Assembly: GCF_020012125.1 (NCBI RefSeq)
Contig: NZ_JAIFAG010000001.1
Location: 3,534,001 to 3,598,000, forward strand
Length of the DNA stretch: 64,000 nt
Direction of reading: 5' to 3'
Source: Hymenobacter psoromatis
Lineage (GTDB): Bacteria; Bacteroidota; Bacteroidia; Cytophagales; Hymenobacteraceae
In this document: positions 42,301 to 51,539 of the stretch, one piece after another
Layout of the letters: each line of letters starts with the position of its first letter
Numbering within the stretch: position 1 is the first letter of the stretch
Notes under the pieces: model-generated
What the model saw: the letters and a program-made list of their open reading frames with translations, nothing else
Database searches by the model: none
What the model was told of the DNA's origin: nothing
Made by a program: the position numbers and the translations under genes

Positions 42301-43718
42301 GACTCGCCCACCGGTCGGCTGTAATCCACCTGAAATTCCAGAAACTCACTGAATACCCGGTTGGGATTATTGGCATCAACCGATGCGGCATAAGTATGCG
42401 GCTGAAACATCAACTGCTCGATATACCCGCGGCTAGCCGAGAAGTGTAGGCAACGATTATTACCAATATCGCCCACCCAGAAGGAATGGTCGGGGGCAAT
42501 GGTGATAAATGTGGTGGCACCCAAATCCGACTGGTCAAACCAGAATTTGTCCTGACGTACTTCGTTGCCATTGATGGGGTAGCCGCCCTGCTGGCCATAG
42601 GTCCACTGGCTGTTGCCGGCGCGGTTATAGGCCTTCACCTGCTGGCTGCTGCCACCATCGGCCACCAGCACTAAGTCGTCGTTGGTGGGGTCGGTGGCTA
42701 TGGCCAGCGGGTTAGTCAGGCCCGTAATGGTAGTAGCCACACTAGGATTATTGGCTAGGTTGGTATAGCGCACCACGTTGCTGCCCACCACAGCCCACAG
42801 GTCGCCGCTCGGGGCCATGCTCAGTGAGCCGGGGCTGGCAGCTGCGATGGTTCGCAGCAAGCGCCCACTTAGCTTATCAAGCAGTCGGATAATATTTTGA
42901 CTCTGGTGGGCCACGGCTAAGATATTGCCGGCTTTTTGCACTGCCAAGCCCGAAGCGCCATTGGCCAGCCGCCTCAGGCTCATTCCGGGAGGGGTAGGGC
43001 TCTGCTGGTCCAGGTCAATAACGCTGGCGTATGTCTGGCTCGGATTGTTGCCGTTAAGTTGCACCTTCTGGCCCGCTGCGAATAGCACCTCGGAATTATC
43101 ACGCACTTTCACGGCGTACACGAACGACGTATGATTACCTAAATTCACGCTCGCATCATTATTGGCCATGTACACATTGGCACCGTCTGTATCGAGCAGG
43201 CTGAAGGCCGTATAGGCATCAACCCGACCCGCATTGCTGGGGTAGCGCGAATTATTAAATGTGAACCAACGCAGGTTACTCTGCCCCTCATTATAGCCCG
43301 CTGCCATAAACATAGATGTATCTGTGGCGGCCATGTCGCGGATGGGCAGGTAGCCGCTGTATACGTGCGGCCCCGACTGCAACTGCGACGTATTGCCAGT
43401 GGCCCCTTCCCACACATACTGCACGTTGTGATACAGCAATTTTATCTGGTATTGGCCCGTCGGTAGGGCTGCCCCGTTGTCATCCTTACCATCCCAGCTC
43501 GCCGAGTGCGGGCCCGCCGAATAAGGGGTCCGGTTCCAGAGCGTGCGCACCAGCGTGCCATCGGGCTGGTACACGCCGGCACTGGTTGTGTAGGGCTTAT
43601 CTAAGGTAAATTTAATGGTATTCTGAGCCTGAGCAACTCGGGTAGTAAAGAAGCCAAAAAGCCAGAAAATCAGCACAAGCGGAATAGCGCAAGAATGCTT
43701 AACTTGAATTAACTTCAT
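39315..43718 (-). CDS. Giant secreted FlgD-Ig / FN3 / malectin protein with T9SS sorting signal
   Basis: 1467 residues from ATG 43718 (18 nt after a likely transcription start). A signal peptide ends in V-A-Q-A-Q. Then come a FlgD-like Ig segment (W-D-G-K-D-D-N-G, near 70) and a region with NHL/propeller-like strands (about 110-450). A fibronectin-III domain (about 790-880; L-S-W-S-V, Y-A-V-K-Y) and a beta-sandwich follow. Last are a malectin-like carbohydrate-binding domain (about 1200-1360; Y-R-V-N-A-G-G, V-V-L-H-F-A-E) and a type A T9SS sorting domain (V-Y-P-N-P-T, G-V-Y-Y-L-R-L). It is probably secreted to the cell surface and binds glycans. It has no recognised catalytic motif. It is adjacent to the EPS locus and could interact with that polymer (inference). 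Confidence 0.85.
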   Translation of the reverse strand: MKLIQVKHSCAIPLVLIFWLFGFFTTRVAQAQNTIKFTLDKPYTTSAGVYQPDGTLVRTLWNRTPYSAGPHSASWDGKDDNGAALPTGQYQIKLLYHNVQYVWEGATGNTSQLQSGPHVYSGYLPIRDMAATDTSMFMAAGYNEGQSNLRWFTFNNSRYPSNAGRVDAYTAFSLLDTDGANVYMANNDASVNLGNHTSFVYAVKVRDNSEVLFAAGQKVQLNGNNPSQTYASVIDLDQQSPTPPGMSLRRLANGASGLAVQKAGNILAVAHQSQNIIRLLDKLSGRLLRTIAAASPGSLSMAPSGDLWAVVGSNVVRYTNLANNPSVATTITGLTNPLAIATDPTNDDLVLVADGGSSQQVKAYNRAGNSQWTYGQQGGYPINGNEVRQDKFWFDQSDLGATTFITIAPDHSFWVGDIGNNRCLHFSASRGYIEQLMFQPHTYAASVDANNPNRVFSEFLEFQVDYSRPVGESWTLVRNWRAGLDDKYLGFFQGLRQVTTLSNGRTYAFVKIPALPYIDLVELTGSRLRPTGLTWGASGLDKDAATLLPDGSLSLVPYHLLANSTVAWRKQALTGFDGVGNPQWAAPAALASAPTGGGDPYPRPGGFGEVKTPLTSSGLVVSFDYSKNDNYHLGAVKAGGTNWLWRAAPTGPLDGKGTYDIGNGVEYAGNIVMTAGRHIVFGYHGEFWSGRQASQWMHFYDNGLVVGQFGEATVGHMSSEGVLAGYAGNGVSPSLVVQNGETYMWVNDESGHGPMRWHLTGLDGVREATGTGSLNSTITLNNPVAIAPSQVVATPSNAQLQLSWSVVAGAASYAVKYARTPGGPYTVAASGLTANSYTLAGLLNDTNYYVVVDAQPATGPKASSDEVVATPYDPAVAVHLVGSVASNYTELAVNSAAPAAGKAALHVTQPLHYSVDKLLVDTVGTKGFVIYNWGGAGADKVVVRAPFAVTKGGGWRNDNYVKVIFNVDNVAGSDYSLYSNPAGSISITVNDTNWHYLTAVCPVRFADARANKVTLTPQGQTAPAATYYINENPGQNHIIQFRFKGNVTLTVDNQQGVGGTLQAIFLDDVVSMAPIPSNAPALAGQLTAFTLVNADNNQDIKVLAAGETLNLATLPSRNLNIRATTAPATVGSVAFSLSGPQTNTATYNAAPYSLFGYKNGQYTPWVPAVGTYTLLGMPFSASNGGGTAGTPLTTTFTVADQPASPALYRVNAGGSALTTSLGAFQADAYYQPAPGDIATTATPVRNTPDSPLYQTARVAASQVFNYYLPVPNGRYSVVLHFAETKWMAVGQRVFDVMFEGKKVLDNYDIYKKVGANAATTETISIFVNDGVLSINFSALASDGGVDQPLLSALEVLNGSSTVIISKSQSATAAPLTPVPALELAVYPNPTDDGQLTVTLPLPMGGPLFYTLVSTLGSTLATGSVLLPAASNAANFDLGAAMRVPGVYYLRLQNGAWQSTVKVMRSGK

Positions 43719-43742
43719 AAACTTTACTATAAGTGTAAGCCA

Positions 43743-43750
43743 CAAATGTA
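43743..43750 (-). promoter_or_regulatory. TAnnTTTG promoter element of the FlgD/malectin gene
   Basis: TACATTTG on the minus strand, 24 nt before ATG 43718, within AT-rich sequence. Confidence 0.6.
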
Positions 43751-43754
43751 ACAC

Positions 43755-44331
43755 ACATAAATTGTACTTAAATAAATAAAACAGGCAAAAAAACCCTAAA
43801 AAGTATGAATTATTTAATAAAATCTTATTTTTTTTCTTTTATCTTTTATATAATTATTTTGTGAACATCATTTCCATATTCTAAAAAATCCATTACGCCG
43901 TACCTGCTTTTAGAAATGGTACGATGCATGGCTCCATCTGCCTTCACAGCCCGATAGTTAGTAGCCCAGGCCTACCAGTTGCGAAGCGTGTGGTGGCAAT
44001 GGCCGACCGTTTTTCGTTGCATTATGGAAGAATGCAGCTGGTCCGCATCGGATAGGAGCTTCCCAATATGACTGGCCTCACTAGCTTTTTCCCCTCTCGC
44101 TCCCCTGCTGGCCAAGGCCAAGCATTACGCATCTCGTCAACACGAGATAACAAACCAAGTAATTTAAATTTAATATATTAAGTAATCAACGCGACTAGCA
44201 CGGACGAAGCCCAGCTGCCCAAGCAACGCGGTTATTGAACGCCTTTTTAGGCAAACTATTTCATTCGGGGCTGTCCCGCGTTGGCATATTTGCCGACTAA
44301 GTGGGCGGAGTACCTTCACCGCCTAGCAAGA
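43755..44331. other. Gene-free region between the FlgD/malectin gene and the EPS locus
   Basis: About 580 bp. The first 110 bp are very AT-rich, followed by mixed-composition sequence with another AT-rich patch near 44155-44185. I found no open frame with family character. It marks the downstream border of the EPS locus. Confidence 0.4.
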
Positions 44332-44374
44332 AGCGCCCCCCAGCCCGCCGGGTGGTGGCGGGTCGGGGGGCGCT
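44332..44374 (-). terminator. Strong GC hairpin ending the EPS locus
   Basis: An 18-bp stem AGCGCCCCCCAGCCCGCC / GGCGGGTCGGGGGGCGCT with one CT/TC mismatch and a 7-nt loop, 52 bp past the last EPS gene. The sequence after it on the minus strand is only moderately T-rich (TTCTTGC). Confidence 0.7.
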
Positions 44375-44426
44375 CAGCACAAAATGACAAAAATTTCTTA
44401 AATCAACCTTTTGCTCCGCTACTTAT

Positions 44427-45482
<1,056 letters not shown>

Positions 45483-45539
45483 AAAAAGGTGTTAAGTGAA
45501 AAGAAGCGTTGAATAAAAAGCGCCCAGCTACCCGGCCGG

Positions 45540-46757
45540 CTAAAGTTTTTCTATTTCCGCGAGTACCTGGCGCAGCACGGGCTGGCGGTCGTACTGCTGC
45601 ACGAAGCAGTGCGCGTTGGCTTTGTAATGGCCAAACGATTGTTTATCGCGCAGATAGTCAGCCAGGAGCTGCTGCATATGGTCGAGGTCGCCAAAATCGG
45701 CTGACATGCCCACCTGATTGCCGCTCACTACCTTATAAATCTCGGAGTCTTTATCGGCCGACACGAAAATGAGCTTTTTCTTCGCCATGATTCCCAGCAG
45801 CTTCGACGGAAAGTATACATCGCCGGAATCCTTCTTCTGCGAGAGAAAAACGATATCGGCATCGGACAGGAAGTGGTAATAGTCTTCCTGCGACAGAAAA
45901 TCGATGAAATCGAGATTGCGCACTTGCTGCTGCCGCGCGTATTGCTTGAGGTTGTCAATATCGCCGCCCTGCCCGATAATCAGAAAAATCAGATTTTCGT
46001 GGTCCTCAAAGCGCTTGCTCAGGTCAATCAGCACCGATAAGCCCTGCTTGATGCCCACATTGCCGGCGTAGCCCACGATTATCTTATCGGCATACTGCGG
46101 AAATTTCTGCCGAAACGCCTGCTCCTGGCCCTGCCTGTTGGCATCGGCCACGTTAATCCAGTTGGGCCATAGATAAACCTTCTTCGTATCGATGCCCTTC
46201 TGCCGAATAATATCCGTCATGGCGGTCGAGATGGAGGCTACCAGGTCTGACTTCCGATAGCTATACTTTTCCAGCGCACTCATCGCGTCCACTATCGGCA
46301 GCTTGCCCAGCATCCCCAGCGACTTGGCCGCGTCGAGCTGCAAGTCCTGCACGTTGATGATGAGCTTGGCTCCCCAGAGCTTCCGAAAAAAAACCCCAAG
46401 TAGACCCAGATTTATTGGCGTAGTAAAGAGCACAATAGCATCCTGCTTACCCGCCCGTAAGAAGTTGACGCTGGCAAAAGCCAGGAAGGAAATCTCCTGC
46501 GCCATGCGAGTAAGGGTCGTCACTTTTTTGGGCACGTAGAGGTAGCCCCGCAGCACTTTAATGCCTTTGTAAGTATCGGTGCGGAATAGTTTCCGCTTGT
46601 CTTCCGGGCGCTTCGTCCACTTCGGATACCACGAAAAGCCGGTCACGACCGTCACCTCGTGGCCCTGCTCGGCGGCATACGTAGCAAAGTCGGTCGAGTA
46701 CAGCGCAATACCGCTGTGGTCGGGCGCAAACGTCATGGCGCTAACTAATATTTTCAT
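45540..46757 (-). CDS. Glycosyltransferase family 4, WcaI/WbuB-like
   Basis: 405 residues from ATG 46757 (an upstream in-frame start at 46769 adds four). The N-terminal GT-B domain has S-A-M-T-F-A-P-D-H-S-G-I-A-L-Y and V-V-T-G-F-S-W-Y-P. The C-terminal domain has G-Y-A-G-N-V-G-I-K-Q-G and a donor-binding segment with Y-F-P-S-K-L-L-G-I-M-A-K-K. It is predicted to add a sugar from a nucleotide donor to the lipid-linked repeat unit at the inner face of the membrane. WcaI acts in colanic acid synthesis, and the neighbouring WcaF-type gene fits. A TTACTTTG-like element lies at about 46783-46795. Confidence 0.85.
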   Translation of the reverse strand: MKILVSAMTFAPDHSGIALYSTDFATYAAEQGHEVTVVTGFSWYPKWTKRPEDKRKLFRTDTYKGIKVLRGYLYVPKKVTTLTRMAQEISFLAFASVNFLRAGKQDAIVLFTTPINLGLLGVFFRKLWGAKLIINVQDLQLDAAKSLGMLGKLPIVDAMSALEKYSYRKSDLVASISTAMTDIIRQKGIDTKKVYLWPNWINVADANRQGQEQAFRQKFPQYADKIIVGYAGNVGIKQGLSVLIDLSKRFEDHENLIFLIIGQGGDIDNLKQYARQQQVRNLDFIDFLSQEDYYHFLSDADIVFLSQKKDSGDVYFPSKLLGIMAKKKLIFVSADKDSEIYKVVSGNQVGMSADFGDLDHMQQLLADYLRDKQSFGHYKANAHCFVQQYDRQPVLRQVLAEIEKL

Positions 46758-46809
46758 AACTTTTTGCAACTGCTAATAAGCAGCATAAGGCAAAGTAATA
46801 GATTAATAA

Positions 46810-47379
46810 TCAGGCCGTCATCACGCGCTCGCGCACGAATTTGGCGGGGTTACCGGCGTAAATGCCCCAGGCATCGAGTGAGCGGGTAGCCACCGAGCCC
46901 ACGGTCAGGATGGCATGTGAGTAGCAGCTCACGCCGGGGCACACCACGGCTTGCGCCCCTACCCACACGCCGTCTTCCAGCGTAATTTCGCCCAGGCGAT
47001 AAGGAAAGTCGCTGCGCGTATAATCATGGTTGCCAGTGAGTAAGAGCGCACCCTGCGAGAGCGTGACGTGGTGCCCGATACGCACGTCGGCCAGGTTATC
47101 AATCCACACCGACTCGCCCAGCCAGCAGTGGTCGCCGAGCGTGAGCCGCCAGGGGTTTTTGATGCGCACGCTGGGCTTGATAACCAGCCCTACCCCCACC
47201 CGCGCCCCGAACCAGCGCAGCAGCGCGGCTTTGAGGGGGTAGGGCCAGGGTACGGCGCTGGCGAAAAAAACGTAGCTCACCGCGTACCACAGGGCCACTT
47301 TCCAGCGCGGCCCGGCGCGGTAGTCGCCCACGCTGAAGCGCGATAAGTCCGTGCGAATAGCAGGGTAAGAAGGAGTCAT
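46810..47379 (-). CDS. wcaF: WcaF-type exopolysaccharide acetyltransferase
   Basis: 189 residues. The N-terminal segment Y-R-A-G-P-R-W-K-V-A-L-W-Y includes a membrane-apposed helix. Left-handed beta-helix hexapeptide repeats follow (I-K-P-S-V-R-I, L-G-D-H-C-W-L-G, I-G-H-H-V-T-L-S-Q-G). The loop carries the conserved catalytic His in T-G-N-H-D-Y. The end has G-I-Y-A-G-N-P-A-K-F-V. It is predicted to O-acetylate a sugar of the repeat unit from acetyl-CoA. Confidence 0.88.
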   Translation of the reverse strand: MTPSYPAIRTDLSRFSVGDYRAGPRWKVALWYAVSYVFFASAVPWPYPLKAALLRWFGARVGVGLVIKPSVRIKNPWRLTLGDHCWLGESVWIDNLADVRIGHHVTLSQGALLLTGNHDYTRSDFPYRLGEITLEDGVWVGAQAVVCPGVSCYSHAILTVGSVATRSLDAWGIYAGNPAKFVRERVMTA

Positions 47380-47454
47380 AGCGGCAACATGAGCGTAACA
47401 ACCGGCGCGAACCGCGCGGGCTGGCTTATAAGGATAAGGATGCTGACCAAATCC

Positions 47455-48603
47455 TCATAAAGCGGGTAATGCGTGGGCTGCGGGAGCCTGATAGAGGTCG
47501 AGGTAATGCTGCGCCAGGGTGCGGTCGTCGTATTCCCGGCGTATGAGGACCGGGGCCGTGGCCCCAATGCGTTGCCGCTTGGCGTGGTCACGCATCGCGG
47601 CCTGCAAGGTGGCTACTACCTGGGCCGGGTCCAGGGGAGTTACCCAGCCGTAGTCGTGTTCCCGCACATATTGGTAAAGACCTACTTGGTCGCTGATGAG
47701 CACCGGCGTGCCGGTTGCCAGCGACTCAATTACGACAATGGCGAAGTTTTCGCTATGCGAGGTGAGGGCAAACAGGTCCAGTTCGGCCAGAAAAGTGAAT
47801 TTATCCTCCCCGTTTTTCCAGCCTACCCATGTTATTTTATCGGCATTACCAACCTCCGCAGCCAGCGCGTGAAGCTCCTGGATGTAAGTTTCGCTGCCCG
47901 TGCCCGCCACCAGCAGCCGGTAGGGCTGGGTTATTTGGCCCAAGACCCGAATAAGCACGTCGAGGCCCTTTTTGGGGTCAACGCGCGATAGAAAGCCGAT
48001 GGTAAACACGTCGTTGGCCGGGCGGGTGGGCGCGTATTGGGGCAAGGCTACCAGATTAGGGATAATTTGGCCCGGCCAGCCAGGAATAACCTGGCGCGAC
48101 TCTTCCAACTCTAGCTTGGTCGAGACGTGCAATACCGACGCGGCAAGCAGCTTCTTGCCCACTAGTCGGTGCAGCCACCGCTTTTTAGCCGCGTTGTTGG
48201 TCGTCAGAATATACTCACTAAGCATTCCGTGGGGCGAGATAATGGGCTTTACACTATGCCGACGGCAGACCCAGGCGGCCCCCAACACCAGAAAATTCCA
48301 CCACGAATGAATATGAACCACCTCAAAATCGTGGATGGTGCGGTCGAGCTGCAGCCACAGGGCCGGCGAGGCGTGGGTATTATCACCCGTTACACGCTTA
48401 AAATAATAGACGCACACGCCATCCACATTCATGGGCTGGCCGGGTACCACCGGCAACTCAGCAGCCCCATTAGCCGTGGACGTGTACACGGTCACAGTAT
48501 GGCCCATCGCGACCAGGGTTTCGGCCAGCCGCGCGATAACTACGATGGGGCCACCATAAGAATACGCCGGCTTATAGAAAGGAACGATGAAAAGAATATT
48601 CAT
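47455..48603 (-). CDS. Glycosyltransferase family 4
   Basis: 382 residues. GT-B fold with Y-S-Y-G-G-P-I and H-I-H-S-W-W-N in the N-half. The C-half has F-L-S-R-V-D-P-K-K-G-L-D, the S-H-S-E-N-F-A-I-V-V-I-E-S-L-A-T-G-T-P-V donor motif (E-x7-E form) and Q-Y-V-R-E-H-D-Y-G-W. The K-K-G-L-D and S-E-N-F-A pattern is characteristic of GT4 enzymes with retaining mechanism. The sugar is unknown. It is part of the EPS locus. Confidence 0.9.
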   Translation of the reverse strand: MNILFIVPFYKPAYSYGGPIVVIARLAETLVAMGHTVTVYTSTANGAAELPVVPGQPMNVDGVCVYYFKRVTGDNTHASPALWLQLDRTIHDFEVVHIHSWWNFLVLGAAWVCRRHSVKPIISPHGMLSEYILTTNNAAKKRWLHRLVGKKLLAASVLHVSTKLELEESRQVIPGWPGQIIPNLVALPQYAPTRPANDVFTIGFLSRVDPKKGLDVLIRVLGQITQPYRLLVAGTGSETYIQELHALAAEVGNADKITWVGWKNGEDKFTFLAELDLFALTSHSENFAIVVIESLATGTPVLISDQVGLYQYVREHDYGWVTPLDPAQVVATLQAAMRDHAKRQRIGATAPVLIRREYDDRTLAQHYLDLYQAPAAHALPAL

Positions 48604-48697
48604 TAGCTCTCGAGGCTATGAAAAGCGCCGTGCGCTTGGCTTGACAACCATATTGTAATTGAATACTTACCTTTTATTAATAACAGCTAAATCGCGT

Positions 48698-49537
48698 CTA
48701 AGCAACAACTTGCAGCTCAACTTGACCAAGCCGAGCGGCAATATCGGAAAATGAGCTATTATAGGAACCAATAATTTTCTGGGTACGCGACAGGCAAAAC
48801 AAATCAACAACCGCATCCTTAATACCTTGAATTGAATTTCGAGAGAAATTTTTTGGGAATAGCAATAGCTTATCGCCGTATAATTCTTTTAAACGCACTT
48901 CCGTTTCGGGTTCATCTGTTGATAAGTAAAACAGAGTGTTAGGTCGTAGTACCAACTCGGCATCAATATGTTGTATGAAAAGCTCCAACGAACTTTTCAT
49001 AATAGCGTCCTTATGGTCGGTGCGACGGATGTGAAGGCCAACAGTATAATTGCTAAAATCAGCGCTTCGCTGTTCTATCTGTGTTTGAAGCTCCGCAACT
49101 GGTTTAAATTGTTGTAAAAACCTATCATCATTCAAAAAATCAGAACAAGTTTGCACATAAATATTTTTATATTTTTTAACAACGTCATCAATACCACCTC
49201 CGTCTTTCCTATAGAAAAAGTCATTATTCAATTCCTTCGTGCAGAAGTCAAATCCTAACAGCTTATTAATTGCGTATACAACAAAGCGATATCCGAAATT
49301 ATTTTGTTCACTATTTTTAGTAAATTGCCAGAGATAGGGTTTATCTCTGAATAAAACCCCTGGTAAAGGCTGGAATAGCTCTTGAAAAGGGCAGTTTAAT
49401 TCAAAATTATTTACCCAAATAATAACAAGCTTCTTATTTAGATTTTGAGAGAGCTTTAGAACGGAAGCCATAGCGCGAAGACGATTGGCTAAACCGAAAG
49501 TTGGCTCAAAATACAGGATGCCTTCTGAATCATTCAT
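48698..49537 (-). CDS. Fucosyltransferase-like protein (NodZ/GT23-like fold), AT-rich
   Basis: 279 residues. N-terminal F-G-L-A-N-R-L-R-A-M-A-S-V and V-I-I-W are typical of the NodZ/FUT8/O-FucT superfamily. V-G-L-H-I-R-R-T-D-H is the GDP-binding R-R-x-D motif of that fold. F-Y-L-S-T-D-E-P, D-L-F-C-L-S-R-T and S-Y-N-S-S-F-S-D-I-A complete the C-half. It is predicted to transfer fucose or a similar GDP-sugar to the repeat unit. The coding sequence is visibly poorer in GC than its neighbours, including AT-rich codons, which suggests a recent horizontal acquisition. Confidence 0.7.
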   Translation of the reverse strand: MNDSEGILYFEPTFGLANRLRAMASVLKLSQNLNKKLVIIWVNNFELNCPFQELFQPLPGVLFRDKPYLWQFTKNSEQNNFGYRFVVYAINKLLGFDFCTKELNNDFFYRKDGGGIDDVVKKYKNIYVQTCSDFLNDDRFLQQFKPVAELQTQIEQRSADFSNYTVGLHIRRTDHKDAIMKSSLELFIQHIDAELVLRPNTLFYLSTDEPETEVRLKELYGDKLLLFPKNFSRNSIQGIKDAVVDLFCLSRTQKIIGSYNSSFSDIAARLGQVELQVVA

Positions 49538-49581
49538 GACGCTTATATCAGGTAATTATGTAGTAAGAATTATTTTGTATT

Positions 49582-49598
49582 AAAAAGAACGTCATGCT
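49582..49598. repeat. 17-nt remnant of the 2411 repeat
   Basis: AAAAAGAACGTCATGCT, identical to 2406-2422 at the left edge of the 32-bp inverted repeat. The rest of the element is missing. It sits in the 170-bp gap between the AT-rich fucosyltransferase-like gene and the acyltransferase. Confidence 0.5.
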
Positions 49599-49707
49599 CA
49601 TCGGTTACTTACTCTTTGCAACGTTAAGGTTATCGATACCAGTGGTGAACCAAAGCTGTAAGGGAAACAGCTTAAAACGAATTACCAGCAGTGAACTAAT
49701 CGTCATT

Positions 49708-50370
49708 CTAATAGACGAACCCCTCGGTTCGAGTGAAGTACTTGGCCGTGCGGGGCAATGGGCGCAAAGCTTGAGCTGGCACGCCACCGTAAAGCGTCCA
49801 CTCTTCAGCAAAAACTTTGTTAAGCAATGACTTAGCTCCCAGCACGGAGCAGGCCGGTAGCACGGCCCCGCCTAGTATCACCGAGTTGGTGCCCACGAAG
49901 GTGTAGGCCCCGATGCGGATGGGCGCGCTGTGCTGCCGGTTTTCCAGCACGTCGATGGAGTGAGTTAGAAACTGTGTCTGGTAGCCCGCCACGGTCGAAA
50001 ACGCGCCGATTTCGATGGTATTGGTGCAGTCGATGTGGTGGTCTTTGGTGATGGCGGCCGACTCGCCCACCAGCAGGCAAGCTTGCCGGTCGGTTTGGTG
50101 CCGAAAGTGCGGCGAGTCGGTATTAGTCGGGAAGCCAGTTATCCAGTTGCCCCGCCCAATGGTGGCGTGCGCCCCCAGTTCCAGGCGGTCGAGGTGAATA
50201 GCAACGGTAAAATGGTCGATGCGCGCGTGCGCCCCCATCACCAGCTTATTAGGGAATACCCAGGCCAGGCCCAGGCGGGCCGTGGGGTGAATCTCGAAGT
50301 GAAACCACCGCTCCAGCGCCCGGCGGCGCAGCGACCAGGGCAATAAGTACGTGAGTATTTTTAAAATCAA
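49708..50370 (-). CDS. Hexapeptide-repeat acyltransferase
   Basis: 220 residues from a TTG start at 50370 that overlaps the TGA stop of the preceding gene (TTGA). Left-handed beta-helix repeats run from about residue 30 to 190 (A-R-L-G-L-A-W, M-G-A-H-A-R-I-D, L-G-A-H-A-T-I-G). A loop contains D-H-H-I-D, followed by I-G-A-F-S-T-V-A-G, F-V-G-T-N-S-V-I-L-G-G and L-Y-G-G-V-P-A. It is predicted to acetylate a sugar of the exopolysaccharide. The overlap with the GT4 gene implies translational coupling. Confidence 0.85.
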   Translation of the reverse strand: MILKILTYLLPWSLRRRALERWFHFEIHPTARLGLAWVFPNKLVMGAHARIDHFTVAIHLDRLELGAHATIGRGNWITGFPTNTDSPHFRHQTDRQACLLVGESAAITKDHHIDCTNTIEIGAFSTVAGYQTQFLTHSIDVLENRQHSAPIRIGAYTFVGTNSVILGGAVLPACSVLGAKSLLNKVFAEEWTLYGGVPAQALRPLPRTAKYFTRTEGFVY

Positions 50371-51536
50371 AGCGAGGCGGGCTGAAGCATAGGCGAGGGG
50401 GTAAGAACGGGAATAGCCAGCAAGTCGAGGTAAGCCGCCGTCATGGCGGCGGGCTCGAAACGCTGGCAGTTAGCTAGGCCGGCCTGCACCAGGGCTTGGC
50501 GGGTGGGGCCATCGAGCAAATCCAGGAAGGCCGCGGCGAAGGCCGGTGCGTCGTCGGGGTCGGCGTGCCGGGCGGCCCCGCCGCTCACTTCGGGCATAGG
50601 AGCTACGCTGCTGACCAGCACAGGCGCACCGCAAGCCTGCGCCTCAATCACGGGCCAACCAAAACCTTCGGAATAAGATGGAAAAACAAACGCCGCGCAG
50701 GTGCTGTACAGCGCCACCAGCGTTTCGTGGGCGGGGCTAGCCACGGCCACTACCCGCTGGCGCAGGCCCAGCGCCTCGGCGCGGGCAAGCAGAGCCGGCT
50801 CAAGAGGTGCGCCCGCAAAGCATATGAGGCCCGCCCAGCGGCTGCCCAGCGCGGCCGCCATCTCCAAGAGCAACGCCCGGTTTTTGCGCGGCAGGTCGGA
50901 GCCCACGTGCAGCAGAAAGGGCTGGTTGAGGTCGAGGCCCGCCGCGCGCAGTAGGGGCGCGGCTTGGTCGGCGGGCATGGGCCAAAAGCGAGCGTTGAAG
51001 GCATTGTGGATAACCCGCCAATCGGCGGCCGGGGTGGCCGGGGTCGTCAACTCATTTAATTGGCCCAGCGTGAAGTGCGATACGGCGGCCAGCCGCTCGG
51101 CGCGGCGCAGGCTACCCAGAATCCAGGCTTGCAGTACCCGGCCCATGCGCGAGGCGGCCACGTAAGCATCGGCGTAGCCTAGCCCACCCCGAATGGCCAG
51201 CACGTCGTGGCAGGTAATGCCGGTTTGAGCGGCGGGTAGGTGGGGCAGGTAGGGCGCGTTAGAGTGGTCGCAGATGTGAAAGCGATGGTCAGCCCTAGCG
51301 GTTCCGCGCGTGCGCCAGCGCAGCACCAGCGGAAACAGCACCCACTTATCCAGGTAGCCCAGCCACTTGCCCAGGCCGGAGGTAGTTTGCCGCACTAGCG
51401 CCCCAAAAAAGACTGTGGGTAGCCAGGTTTCGGTGGCCAGCCCGGCCCGGCCGAAGCCTTCGACGAGCATGTCCGCAAACCGCCGCATACTTTCCTGGCC
51501 GTCGGGCTGGTAGTTACCAATCAAGACTATTCGCAT
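50367..51536 (-). CDS. Glycosyltransferase family 4
   Basis: 389 residues. The N-half has G-N-Y-Q-P-D-G-Q-E-S-M and H-I-C-D-H-S-N-A-P-Y. The C-half has L-H-V-G-S-D-L-P-R-K-N-R-A-L-L (phosphate-binding K/R) and S-Y-S-E-G-F-G-W-P-V-I-E-A-Q-A-C-G-A-P-V, the retaining GT4 E-x7-E motif. The S-E-G-F-G-W-P signature resembles mannosyltransferases of the WbdA/MtfB sort, but the donor cannot be fixed. It sits 3 bp from the polymerase gene upstream and overlaps the acyltransferase downstream. Confidence 0.92.
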   Translation of the reverse strand: MRIVLIGNYQPDGQESMRRFADMLVEGFGRAGLATETWLPTVFFGALVRQTTSGLGKWLGYLDKWVLFPLVLRWRTRGTARADHRFHICDHSNAPYLPHLPAAQTGITCHDVLAIRGGLGYADAYVAASRMGRVLQAWILGSLRRAERLAAVSHFTLGQLNELTTPATPAADWRVIHNAFNARFWPMPADQAAPLLRAAGLDLNQPFLLHVGSDLPRKNRALLLEMAAALGSRWAGLICFAGAPLEPALLARAEALGLRQRVVAVASPAHETLVALYSTCAAFVFPSYSEGFGWPVIEAQACGAPVLVSSVAPMPEVSGGAARHADPDDAPAFAAAFLDLLDGPTRQALVQAGLANCQRFEPAAMTAAYLDLLAIPVLTPSPMLQPASL

Positions 51537-51539
51537 AAC

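Noticed and set aside
49594..49830. Plus-strand 78-codon frame near the acyltransferase
   Set aside because: It overlaps the 3' end of the acyltransferase gene and shows no protein family features.
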